Assembly: GCA_021731815.1 (NCBI GenBank)
Contig: JAKFWO010000036.1
Span: 1 to 64,000, forward strand
Origin: Hyphomonadaceae bacterium
Lineage (GTDB): Bacteria; Pseudomonadota; Alphaproteobacteria; Caulobacterales; Aquidulcibacteraceae
Reading direction: 5' to 3'
DNA: 64,000 nt
This document shows, in pieces, positions 9,904-19,500 of this stretch (positions are counted from its first letter, which is position 1; each line of letters opens with the position of its first letter). The position numbers and the translations under genes were made by a program. Below the pieces are notes generated by a model. That model made no database searches. It was not told the DNA's origin and saw only the letters and a program-made list of their open reading frames with translations.

Positions 9904-11439
9904 ATGTCCTCCGACACCCTTTCCGCCCCCCGGTCCGATCCTGCCATCCTCGCCCTTGACCAGGGCACGAGTTCAAGCCGCGCCATCGTGTTCGGCTCCG
10001 CAGCGATCCTCGGGCGCGGCCAGATCGAGCTGCCCCAGATCTATCCGGCCGATGGCATGGTCGAACACGACCCTGAAACCATCTGGGAAAGCGTGGTGGT
10101 ATCGGCGCGGGTAGCTTTGGCCGAGGCACGCCATGCGGGCGCGCGCATCGCGGCCATCGGGCTTGCCAATCAGCGCGAGACGGTGATGTTTTGGGACCGG
10201 CGCGACGGAAAACCGCTGGGCAATGCGCTGGTCTGGCAGGACCGCCGCACTGCCGAGCACTGCCGGCTTCTGCGCACAGAGGGCCTCGAACCACTCATCC
10301 AGGCAAAAACGGGGCTGCTGCTCGACCCCTATTTCTCCGCCACCAAACTCGCATGGATGCTCGAACATTTTCCCGGCGCGCGGGCGGCGGCTTTGGCGGG
10401 GCGGCTCGCCTGCGGCACGGTGGAGAGTTTTCTCATCTTCCGGATGACCGGCGGCCGGGTCCATGCCACCGACGCTGCCAATGCCAGCCGCACCAGCCTC
10501 TATAATCTCGAAACCGGGGAATGGGACGAGGATTTGTTGCGGATTTTTGGGGTGCCGCGCAGCATCCTCCCCGAAATCCGCGACAATGCCGGCGATTTCG
10601 GCATCAGCGATCCGGAATGGTTCGGTGAGCCCTTGCCCATTACCGGGGCGGCGGGCGACCAGCAGGCAGCGCTGATCGGCCAAGCCTGTTTTGCCCCCGG
10701 CACGATGAAATGTACCTATGGCACCGGGGCCTTTGCCATGGTCAATTGCGGCACCGGGCGTCCCTTCGCGCGCAACCGGCTGCTTGCGACGCTCGCTTAT
10801 CGTCTGAACGGGCACCCGACCTTTGCCGTTGAGGGCTCGATCTTTTCCGCGGGCTCGGCCGTGCAATGGCTGCGCGACGGGCTCGGGATCATTGCCGCCA
10901 GCGCCGAGACCGAATTCATGGCCAAGGATTCCGACCCCGCCGAACGTGTATTTTTCGTGCCGGCCTTTACCGGGCTCGGCGCGCCCTGGTGGGATGCCGA
11001 GGCGCGCGGCGCGATTTTCGGCCTGACCCGCGCCACCAATCGTCTGGTACTGGCGCGCGCCGCGCTCGAGGCCGCCTGCTTCCAGACCGCTGATCTGATG
11101 TCGGCGATGATCGAAACCGGATCCGGTCCGCCGGCGCTACGGGTCGATGGTGCCATGGCAGGCAATGATTGGGCGATGCAATTTCTCGCCGATATTCTGG
11201 GCATTCCGGTCGACCGGCCGCGCGTCCTCGAGACCACGGCGCTCGGCGCGGCGATTCTGGCGCGGCTGGGGGCGGGGCTCAGCCCCGAGATCCATGCCGA
11301 CCATGCCCTGTGTCGCCCCGATCGTCGCTTCGTGCCGCAGATGCCGGAAGAGATTCGGGCGAAATTGCTCGCCGGCTGGCGGGATGCGGTGTCGCGGACC
11401 TTGTCGCACCGCCCAACCGGCGCAAGGCCTTCTGCGTGA
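9904..11439 (+). CDS. glpK: Glycerol kinase
   Basis: GlpK makes sn-glycerol 3-phosphate from glycerol and ATP. The 511-residue protein opens with the FGGY-type LDQGTSSSRAIVF phosphate loop. It has NQRET and WQDRRT substrate-binding segments, GAAGDQQAAL, and GTGAFAMVNCG. The conserved FVPAFTGLGAPWWD is followed by a complete C-terminal domain with DGAMAGND. GGAG lies five bases before the ATG at 9904; the open frame continues upstream but into non-homologous sequence. No glpF, glpD or regulator is adjacent. Confidence 0.95.
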   Translation: MSSDTLSAPRSDPAILALDQGTSSSRAIVFGSAAILGRGQIELPQIYPADGMVEHDPETIWESVVVSARVALAEARHAGARIAAIGLANQRETVMFWDRRDGKPLGNALVWQDRRTAEHCRLLRTEGLEPLIQAKTGLLLDPYFSATKLAWMLEHFPGARAAALAGRLACGTVESFLIFRMTGGRVHATDAANASRTSLYNLETGEWDEDLLRIFGVPRSILPEIRDNAGDFGISDPEWFGEPLPITGAAGDQQAALIGQACFAPGTMKCTYGTGAFAMVNCGTGRPFARNRLLATLAYRLNGHPTFAVEGSIFSAGSAVQWLRDGLGIIAASAETEFMAKDSDPAERVFFVPAFTGLGAPWWDAEARGAIFGLTRATNRLVLARAALEAACFQTADLMSAMIETGSGPPALRVDGAMAGNDWAMQFLADILGIPVDRPRVLETTALGAAILARLGAGLSPEIHADHALCRPDRRFVPQMPEEIRAKLLAGWRDAVSRTLSHRPTGARPSA

Positions 11440-11527
11440 ACGCGGCGGGCTCCGGATGGCCTTTGCGCGGCAATGGGATTAGGCTTGTGCATGTCGTGCC
11501 AATTTTGATCCGATCCGGACCCTGCCC

Positions 11528-14479
11528 GTGACCCCGATGTCAGCCATCGACCAGAAATCACCTGATATTCAGGCCTCCGGGCAGCTCTCGGGGCAGCTCT
11601 CGGGGCAGGCCCCGAAAGCGCCGCGGCTCGATCATGTGCTCGACCGCGAGAAATTGCGCGCCCAGCTCACCGCCGCGGCGCTCGATTGCATTGGCGACGA
11701 AGCCGGGGCCCGGGCGCGCGCGCTGAAATTGCTGCATGGGGCGCTGTTTCGCGGTCGGCTGGTGGCCCAGGAATATCTCGAGGCCGGGGGCTCGGGTCTT
11801 GCGGCGGCACGGCTGATGTCGGCGGTGCAGGACGAGGTGATCCGCGCGCTGCACGATTTCGCGACCACGCATTTTTTCCGCGCACGCAATCCGACACGGG
11901 GCGAGCATCTGGCGGTGCTCGCGGTGGGGGGCTATGGGCGGGGCGAGCTTGCGCCGTCCTCGGATATCGATCTCCTGTTCCTGCGCTCCTACAAGGAAAA
12001 TGCGTGGTCGGAAAGCATGATCGAATTCATGCTCTATATGTTGTGGGATATGGGCATGAAGATCGGCCATTCTTCGCGCTCGGTCGATGAATGCCTGAAG
12101 CTGGCACGCGCGGACTTCACGATCCGCACGGCGGTGATGGAGGCGCGCCCGCTATGTGGAGACCGTGCCCTCGCTGCCGGGCTCGACCGGCGCTTCTGGC
12201 ACGAACTCGCGCCGGGCTCGGAAGCGGCTTTCGTCAGCGCGAAGCTCGCCGAGCGTGAACAGCGCCTCAAGGCGGCCGGCCAGTCGCGCTTCATGGTGGA
12301 GCCCAATATCAAGGACGGCAAGGGTGGTCTGCGCGATTTGCACAGCCTGTTCTGGATATCATCCTATGTACTCCGGGCGCGCGGCATCGAGGCCGGGGGG
12401 ATCGGAGGCCTTGCCGAACTCGGCGTCTTTACCGCAAGCGAGGCCCGGACATTCGTGCGGGCGCTGGAATTTCTGTGGACCGTGCGCTGCCATTTGCATT
12501 TCCTGACCGGCCGGGCCGAGGAGCGGCTGACTTTCGACCTCCAGCCCGAAATGGCCAAGCGCATGGGCTTTGTGGGGGCCGCCGGCGAAGCCCCGGTCGA
12601 GGCCTTCATGCGGGCCTATTTCGGGATCGCCAAGGAAGTGGGGGGCCTGACCCGCATTCTGTGTGCCAAGCTCGAGGCCGAGGAACAAAAGCGCAGCCCG
12701 CGGGGCCTGTCGCGTTTGTTCGAGCCGCGGGTGAAACCCCTGGCCGATGTCGCCAATCCGGAGCAGGATTCGGGCTTTGCGGTGGAAGCCGGCCGCCTCG
12801 CCTTTGCGCGCCCCGAAATCCTGGGCGAGGATGCGGTTCAATTGTTGAAACTGTTTTCGGAGGCTGACCGGCGCGATCTCGACATCCATCCGGCCGCTTT
12901 GTCGGCGGTGTCACGCAACCTGCATCTGGTGGATGATGAATTGCGCAGCGACCCCCGGGCACAGAAGGTATTTCTGGAAATTGCGGCTTCGCCTTTCGCG
13001 CCGGCGCGTGCGCTTCGGCTGATGAACGAGGCCGGCCTGCTCGGCGCGTTCCTGCCCGAATTCGGGGCGATTGTGGCGCGCACACAATTCAACATGTACC
13101 ATTCCTTTACCGTGGACGAGCACACGCTGGAAGCGGTTCAGACCATTTCCGACATCGAACATGGCCGTTTCCGGGCCGAGCATCCCCTCGCTTCCGGGCT
13201 GTTTTCGCGTCTGCAACACCGACGCGCCCTCTATCTTGCCATGCTGCTCCACGACACCGGCAAGACCGGCGGCGATCAGGAAGTGGCGGGGGCGCGCTCG
13301 GCGGAGACGGCCTGCCGGCGGCTTGGTCTGCCGGAGGAGGAAATCGCGCTCGTGGCCTGGCTCGTGGGCCATCATCTGCGCATGAGCGACACCGCCCAGA
13401 AGCGCGATCTTTCGGACCCGCGCACCATTGCGCGCTTCGCCGAACTCGTGGCCTTTCCCGAGCGTTTGCGGCTTCTGCTCATCCTTACAGTGGCCGATAT
13501 GCGCGCGGTCGGGCCCAATGTGTTCAATGGCTGGAAAGGGCAATTGCTGCGGGACCTCTATCGCCTGACCGAGGCAGCCTTGCGCGGCGGGCGGGCCGAT
13601 GAGGGGGCGGTGGCCGCGCATCTGGCGGCCCAGGCCTCTGCACGCCGGGGCGAATTCGCTGCGGTGACTAATTCCGAGGGCGTCAATCCGGTCGCGCGGA
13701 TTCAGGAAACCCTCGATGATTCCTATTGGCTGAGTTTCGGACCAGAGGCACTTGCCTGGCATGCCCGGGTGCTGGCGGCGTCGACAGCTGGCGAGGGGGG
13801 GATGGTTGTCGTCGCCGCGCGCGATGCGTCCGACCGGGCGGCCACCGAATTTCTGGTGGCCGCCCCCGACCGGCGCGGCCTGTTTGCTGACCTTTCCGCC
13901 ATATTTGCAGCCGCGGGGGCGAATGTGGCGCAGGCATCGGCCCATACCAGCTCCGAAGGTGTGGCCTTTGACGTGTTTGCCGTCCAGAACAATGCGGGTG
14001 CGGCCTTTGGTGCCGATGATCCGGACCGCGTCAGCCGGGTCATTCACGGCCTGAGAGCGGCAGCGATGTCCAGGGAATCGATTTCCGGGGAATCGATTCC
14101 GACACCGGCGCTCCGGATCGGGCGGCGGGAGGCTGCCTTCCTGATCGAGGCGCATGTCGATATCGACAATTCAGCCTCGCTTTCGGCGAGCCTTGTTGAA
14201 GTGTCCGGCCGCGACCGGCCGGGCCTTTTGGCCCAATTGGCGCGCGAATTTGCCAATGCCGGATTGTCCTTGCGCTCGGCCCATATCGGGGCCTGCGGGG
14301 CGCGGGTCACCGACAGTTTCTATGTCGTCGATGCCGCCGGGGAGAAACTCACGGCACCCGACTTGATCGCAAAGCTGCGTCAAGGATTGCTCGATGTTCT
14401 TGCCGCCGAAGAGCCCGCCGCGCCGGAGACTGCGGCGCGCCGGCCTTTGGCGCGCGCGCGGGTCTCGGCTGACCGGTGA
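11528..14479 (+). CDS. glnD: Bifunctional uridylyltransferase/uridylyl-removing enzyme (PII modification)
   Basis: GlnD uridylylates PII proteins under nitrogen limitation and removes UMP when glutamine is high. The 983-residue protein has the expected order. A nucleotidyltransferase domain carries GGYGRGELAPSSDID around residues 135-150. The GlnD linker region follows, then an HD phosphohydrolase domain (LLHDTGKT near residue 575) and two C-terminal ACT domains (around 765-850 and 890-960; DRRGLFADLS and GRDRPGLLAQLA). The assigned start is a GTG at 11528; an ATG at 11537 is equally possible. The N-terminal tail contains a short repeat (SGQLSGQLSGQ) encoded by a 12-bp tandem duplication, and another 15-bp duplication lies between the ACT domains near 14073-14101. 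Confidence 0.95.
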   Translation: MTPMSAIDQKSPDIQASGQLSGQLSGQAPKAPRLDHVLDREKLRAQLTAAALDCIGDEAGARARALKLLHGALFRGRLVAQEYLEAGGSGLAAARLMSAVQDEVIRALHDFATTHFFRARNPTRGEHLAVLAVGGYGRGELAPSSDIDLLFLRSYKENAWSESMIEFMLYMLWDMGMKIGHSSRSVDECLKLARADFTIRTAVMEARPLCGDRALAAGLDRRFWHELAPGSEAAFVSAKLAEREQRLKAAGQSRFMVEPNIKDGKGGLRDLHSLFWISSYVLRARGIEAGGIGGLAELGVFTASEARTFVRALEFLWTVRCHLHFLTGRAEERLTFDLQPEMAKRMGFVGAAGEAPVEAFMRAYFGIAKEVGGLTRILCAKLEAEEQKRSPRGLSRLFEPRVKPLADVANPEQDSGFAVEAGRLAFARPEILGEDAVQLLKLFSEADRRDLDIHPAALSAVSRNLHLVDDELRSDPRAQKVFLEIAASPFAPARALRLMNEAGLLGAFLPEFGAIVARTQFNMYHSFTVDEHTLEAVQTISDIEHGRFRAEHPLASGLFSRLQHRRALYLAMLLHDTGKTGGDQEVAGARSAETACRRLGLPEEEIALVAWLVGHHLRMSDTAQKRDLSDPRTIARFAELVAFPERLRLLLILTVADMRAVGPNVFNGWKGQLLRDLYRLTEAALRGGRADEGAVAAHLAAQASARRGEFAAVTNSEGVNPVARIQETLDDSYWLSFGPEALAWHARVLAASTAGEGGMVVVAARDASDRAATEFLVAAPDRRGLFADLSAIFAAAGANVAQASAHTSSEGVAFDVFAVQNNAGAAFGADDPDRVSRVIHGLRAAAMSRESISGESIPTPALRIGRREAAFLIEAHVDIDNSASLSASLVEVSGRDRPGLLAQLAREFANAGLSLRSAHIGACGARVTDSFYVVDAAGEKLTAPDLIAKLRQGLLDVLAAEEPAAPETAARRPLARARVSADR
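11578..11608. repeat. 12-bp tandem repeat inside the glnD 5' end
   Basis: About 2.6 copies of GGGGCAGCTCTC lie in frame near the start of glnD and encode an SGQL repeat in the unconserved N-terminal tail. Being a multiple of three, changes in copy number would keep the frame. Confidence 0.8.
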
Positions 14480-14576
14480 TTAACCGCCGGGTGGCGCGCT
14501 GCCGCCCGGGATTGTTTTTCGGCCGGAATTTGGGCTCTATCGCCTGATATTCCTCTTTTCCTGACAGGTCTGCGCC

Positions 14577-15569
14577 GTGCCGATGGATCCCATCCTCATT
14601 TCTGCCCGCACGGAATCCTGGCCCATTCGCGGCGAGTTCCGGATTTCGCGTGGCGCGAAGACCGAGGCCCATGTCGTCGTCGTCGAGGCCCGTTCGGGCT
14701 ATTTCATCGGTCGCGGCGAAGCCACGCCCTATTCCCGTTACGGCGAAAGTGTCGAAGGCGTGCTGGCGACCATAGGGGATATTGCCCTGCGCCTGCCCGA
14801 GGAATCGCCCCGTCGCGCGCTGCAGAAATTGCTCCAGCCAGGGGCTGCCCGCAATGCGCTGGATTGCGCCTTATGGGATCTGGAGGCCCAGATGGCCGGA
14901 ATCCCTTTCTGGAAACTTGCGTGCCTTCCCGAGCCCGTGCCGCAGGTGACGGCGCTGACTATCAGTCTTGATACGCCCGAAGCCATGGCGGCCGCAGCGG
15001 CGGCGGTTTTGGATCGGCCATTGCTCAAGGTCAAGGTGGATGATGGGGGTGCTCTGTCGGGCGTGGAAGCCATCCACGCCGCCGCACCTGATTGCGCGCT
15101 CATCGTGGATGGCAATGAAGCGCTGTCGGAAAAGACCTTTGAACGTCTGGCCATGAAGGCGCGCGACTGGAACATCGTCCTCATTGAACAGCCCTTCCCG
15201 GTGGATCGCGACGGAGTTCTGGCCGGCCGCTCCTTCCCGGTCTGTGTCTGCGCCGATGAAAGCGCGCATGTGACCGAGGATCTGGAGACGCTGGTGCGCC
15301 GCTATGACGCCGTCAATATCAAGCTGGACAAGACCGGCGGCCTGACCGAGGGTATGGAGATGGCCCGGCGGGCAAAGCAATTCGGCATGAAAGTGATGCT
15401 CGGCTGCATGGTGGGAACCTCGCTGGGCATGGCACCGGCCGCCAATCTTCTGGGCCTTGCGGATTTTGTCGATCTGGATGGGCCATTATTGCTCGCCAAT
15501 GACCGCCAGCCGGGCCTGGTCTATGAGGGCTTCAATGTCACCGCCCGCGCGCCGGGACTGTGGGGCTAG
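14577..15569 (+). CDS. Enolase-superfamily dipeptide epimerase (L-Ala-D/L-Glu epimerase type)
   Basis: A 330-residue enolase-superfamily enzyme likely to epimerise L-Ala-D-Glu to L-Ala-L-Glu during murein peptide recycling. Visible elements are the N-terminal capping domain (RGEATPYSRYGES) and the catalytic lysine strand LLKVKVDD. The metal ligands are Asp in LIVDGNEAL, Glu in IEQPFP and Asp in CADES, followed by the second lysine region NIKLDKTGGL and the MLGCMVGTSLG loop. This motif set matches the dipeptide epimerase subgroup better than muconate cycloisomerase. The start is a GTG at 14577 or the ATG at 14583. Confidence 0.88.
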   Translation: MPMDPILISARTESWPIRGEFRISRGAKTEAHVVVVEARSGYFIGRGEATPYSRYGESVEGVLATIGDIALRLPEESPRRALQKLLQPGAARNALDCALWDLEAQMAGIPFWKLACLPEPVPQVTALTISLDTPEAMAAAAAAVLDRPLLKVKVDDGGALSGVEAIHAAAPDCALIVDGNEALSEKTFERLAMKARDWNIVLIEQPFPVDRDGVLAGRSFPVCVCADESAHVTEDLETLVRRYDAVNIKLDKTGGLTEGMEMARRAKQFGMKVMLGCMVGTSLGMAPAANLLGLADFVDLDGPLLLANDRQPGLVYEGFNVTARAPGLWG

Positions 15570-15668
15570 ATGTGGGATTTCAGGGAATTGCTCATTCGAC
15601 GTGACCCGAACAGATCGAGGTAACGATTCCTCAAATCTGGAGGGATGAATGGATGAAACTGCGAGGAA

Positions 15669-16035
15669 ATGCCCGATCCTCGCCTTGTAATCGGGCCGGA
15701 ATTGTCCTGTACCGGACGGTCACGGGACGTCTTCAGCCCAATGCGGCGCAAAGCGGGGCTGTGGGGCCTGGCGCGATCCGATCCGCCATATTCCCTGCGC
15801 GGTTATGATCGCGCTCTTCCCGGCAAACCAATCCACTTCGACATCAAGAGGCTTGGTCGATTCCTTGTCTTTCGCCATTGGATCTCCTTCGATTGGACCC
15901 GAAGGAGTAACGCGCGTGGCTATCGTAACGGTGGAATATAGTGTGGCGGAGGGAATTCGTCACGTCGCATTGATGATGCCCCGGGCGGCTCCGTCAATCG
16001 GGTACAGCCCGACGAAAATGACGAATGTGGCGCGA
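15669..16035 (+). pseudogene. Remnant of an IS481-type transposase
   Basis: One reading frame shows RRKAGLWGLARSD and then DRALPGKPIHFDIKRLGR. The latter resembles the conserved IS481 segment around the first catalytic Asp (pattern IHxDxKxLGR). The frame is stopped by TAG at 15939. In the same register it continues with a degenerate IDDAPGG...PDE stretch that fits the second Asp region. No terminal inverted repeats or complete N- or C-terminal domains could be recognised. I read this as a decayed insertion sequence fragment, now non-coding, at the left edge of an accessory segment. The call rests on motif recognition, without an alignment. Confidence 0.55.
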
Positions 16036-16260
16036 TCTCCGTTTCCCATCCAGCGGGGCGCAAAATCCAGGCACCCCGAAAAACTCCCGATTCCGCCTGG
16101 CTCGCGTCAAAAGGATGTCTTATGTCGGCACCGTGACTCCGATGTATGTCGAAAACGACGCGATCGCATGTCAATTGGATGCGTACTTAACGCCAATAGC
16201 TTTCGCCATACAAATTGCTCGCTCACGCATCTCGGATGCCTGTTCCGGCTGCGTCTGGTT

Positions 16261-16509
16261 TTGTAAGACAACTTGGTTTTTCAAGTTACCATTCTTACGA
16301 AAGTGATGTATACCTAATTATTTTCGAATAAAAATCACGTAACTCAAAGAAAATAATTCGTACATTTCGTTATTTATAATTGTAATGTTATTGGATTATT
16401 TGAGTCGAGATCCAGCAACGAATCTGGAGATAGTTTTTTGCTTGACAGCGTCAGGGAATGCATTATTGCTATCTATCGGATATCCAGAGGTCGCAATTCA
16501 TGTGGGGGC
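16261..16509. promoter_or_regulatory. Very AT-rich leader of the CHAT operon
   Basis: The roughly 180 bases from 16261 to 16440 are strikingly A/T-rich in an otherwise GC-rich window, with several A and T runs. This is where a promoter for the rightward CHAT operon should lie and where a xenogeneic silencer could bind. I could not fix a specific -35/-10 pair. A GGAG at 16425-16428 precedes an alternative TTG start at 16438 for the CHAT gene. Confidence 0.5.
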
Positions 16510-19500
16510 ATGCGCATGATGCCGGATTGGCAAGCCAGGGCGATAAAAGGCAAGAAATCGCGTGAGTCGAAAAGGAGCTTCGCAATTCTTGCTTTGGTGA
16601 TTGCGGTAATGGCTCCCGCCAGCGTTTCGCAAGTCCCCGTGGGTGCAGTCACTGCGGGATTTCGAATAATCCCGGGCAGCGACCAGGGAATTGCTCGCCC
16701 CGACGCGGCGTCAGATTCGATCATTATCAAGAGTTCAGATACCAGAGAGATGCGCCCGGGAACTTGCGCGGCACTGGCGGTCCAGAGTCCACTTTTTCAG
16801 GAATTTCAACGCCTTAATCCTCTGCTTCGCCCGCTTTCTCTCGACGACAAGCTGACGGCTTTTGCATTTTCGGGTGCCCGTGCCGCGCTGGGCCGACTTC
16901 AGTCCCTGAAAAACCCCGGTGGCGACAAAAAGCCGGATGGAGAGGCGGCGGCACTGGCTGTTTTGCAGCAAGGCCTGGATAACGCCCTGGTCTGGATCAA
17001 GGAACGTGAAGACGAATGGGTGCTCCAGGATAAGGACGGTTCGGAATTGAACTCCACCCCGTCGTCGGTGGGCTCTCAATCGGGTCCTGGTAAAATTGAA
17101 AACCACGTTTTGACGCGTCGGGAAGTGATCAGGGCGGGGCTTGTCTCGCCCTCACGCCGCGAGATCGAGATAATGGTTGATCTTGGCATTGCTCAATATC
17201 TGGTGGCCTCGGGCAACGCACCTGTAGCTGCCGAGCGCGCGAATCAAATTCGCGATCGCCTGATGCGCGAAAGCCCCGATTCGCCTCTGTTGCTGGCCGT
17301 CGACCTTTTGCTGGTAGATGCCTATCGATTGGATCATGAAACTGCGCTGGCTCTGGATGCCTCTGAATCATTCGATGAAAACCTGGCACGCTTCCCCCGG
17401 CTTTTCGGGAAGATAAATCACGCTGAAATCAAGACTGCGGCATTTCGTGCCACAATCTATCGTGAGCGGAAGCAGAGCGGTCTTGGTTTACCTGAAGGGC
17501 GGAGTGAGGAAGAAGAATTAAAGCGCGTTACAGAGCTCTATTCGGGTGGCGGAAATTTATTGCACCTCGTTTTTCCAGGCGGCGCAGGATTGATTACGTA
17601 TGATCGACCGCCTGCTCCGGAATCTGTGCTGCGGACATTTGCGCCGGCAAGTAGCGCATCTATCCTGACGATTGGCCAGGCTGTCCTGTTGGCGGTTCAA
17701 ACGGATTCCGTGTTTGGAGCATCTGTCCCGTCCCCGCCTGCCAAAAGCCTCGCCGAATTGGCCCGCTGGACCCTGGAATGCGGAGAACTTGGTGCACAGG
17801 CTTTTCTGGCCGGAGATTTTGCGCTGGCATCGGCTGCCGGAAACACCGCATTTCGTCATCTTGATGGTCCTATGGCCAAAGCACTGGTCAGCCTTGGTGT
17901 GTCGGAAGGAGCAGAAGGTTATGAGGAGCTCTTCGAGGACCTACAGGACTGGTATCTTTCGCGACCAGGAAAGACCTATGATCATCTGAACATTTCGCTC
18001 ATAGGCCTTGGTTCAATCGCTCTTCCGGTATTGTCGGGGGATACCGGACCGTTTCTGGGGGCCATCCGTCGGGTACTCGGCGATGACGTTATCAGGCATG
18101 CGTGGAAAGAGACCCGCGGGTTTGTCGCAGAAGAAGTGATCGTCGACACAGGGCTGACGATGCAGGACATTGACCCTGCTGCCGATCAGGCGATCGCGAC
18201 CGCCTCTGCCGCGCGCGATGCCATATTGTCGCTGCTGGAGCCTTCGCGGCAGAGCCGTAATTCGGCGGCATTGTATTTCGAACTGGACCGTTTCCGGACG
18301 CGTTTGTCGCGATTGATCAATATGACTTCCACTTTGTTTGACAGGGTTTTTCAGTATCAAGGCAAACAGACGGATGACCCGGACGAAATAAATGAAATAA
18401 AGGCCATTCGACGAGAAATACCATTTTTGCGCAAGGCAACAATCCAGTATGTCGACATTTTGTTTGCCAATGGCGAGGCAATGCTTGCCGCCCGGTCCGG
18501 AGAGAAGGGGCGACTGAACGCGGCAATACAGAAAAGCCAGCGATTGGCACGTAGTTTTGCGACGGCCTTGGGCGGGTCGGTTACCAGCACTGATCCGGGC
18601 ATGATCGTCAAACAGGCCGCACTCGTCGCGACCAAATACGGCCTGGAACTTTCTCGACGTGTAGAAAACGGCCTGGCATCAGAAACGGCGGCACTGGCCA
18701 AGGATCAAATTGATGGCATCAAATTTTCTGTCGATTTGGCCGTTGGTTTCCTGATACCGCTGCCTTACAGCAATTCTCCGGAGGCGCGCGCTATTGCGCA
18801 AGACTACAAGGACGGTATTCGCTCCATTATGGCGTCGCTTGATCCCGACTGGGCTGTCGACTTGAGAGACAGTTTTGAGCCGCCGGATCTGTCTGATCAG
18901 GGTTCATTTTCTGATTTCGCTTATACTTCTTTGACATCAATATATAGTCAGGGGATCGAAATCTTTCTGGCACGAGGTTATTGGGCACTGAGTGAACTGA
19001 ATAATATTGGAGCGAAGGAGGAAGTCGCATTTCTGCTCGAGGGATTACAGGCTGTTACTGAAGGCGTTTCAGAATGGGGTGATGCCAGCTCATCATTCTA
19101 CACAGCTCTGGGCGTTCTCGACGATGCGGTCTTCTTGTCGCTGATCCAAATTGGGAGCCAGTTTCAGCGTCCGGTCATAACGGAGACTGCTTTGTCCCTT
19201 TGGGTTGCAGCAAAACGGGCGGGGAAATCGACCAATGCGAACCAGGACACGCAGGACTTTCGCGCGGATCGCAACGCTTTCGCGATTCAGGCCTGGGTGG
19301 TCGCACAACGAATCATGTCCGGTCAGGCCACGGGAAAAAATGCTGATCTGCTTCTCAATTCTCTGGATTTCGCAAATCGCAGTGCCGCGGGCGTGGATTT
19401 CAGTATCCAACTGGAGATGCAGGCCGCGCCCAAGGAAGTTCGCGATGCCTATCAGCGATGGAGGCGCTTGTCTCTGGACCTTGAAGCCGATGGGGATGCC

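Noticed and set aside
15805-16266. 153-codon plus-strand open frame
   Set aside because: It lies across the decayed transposase in another frame and shows no coherent protein.
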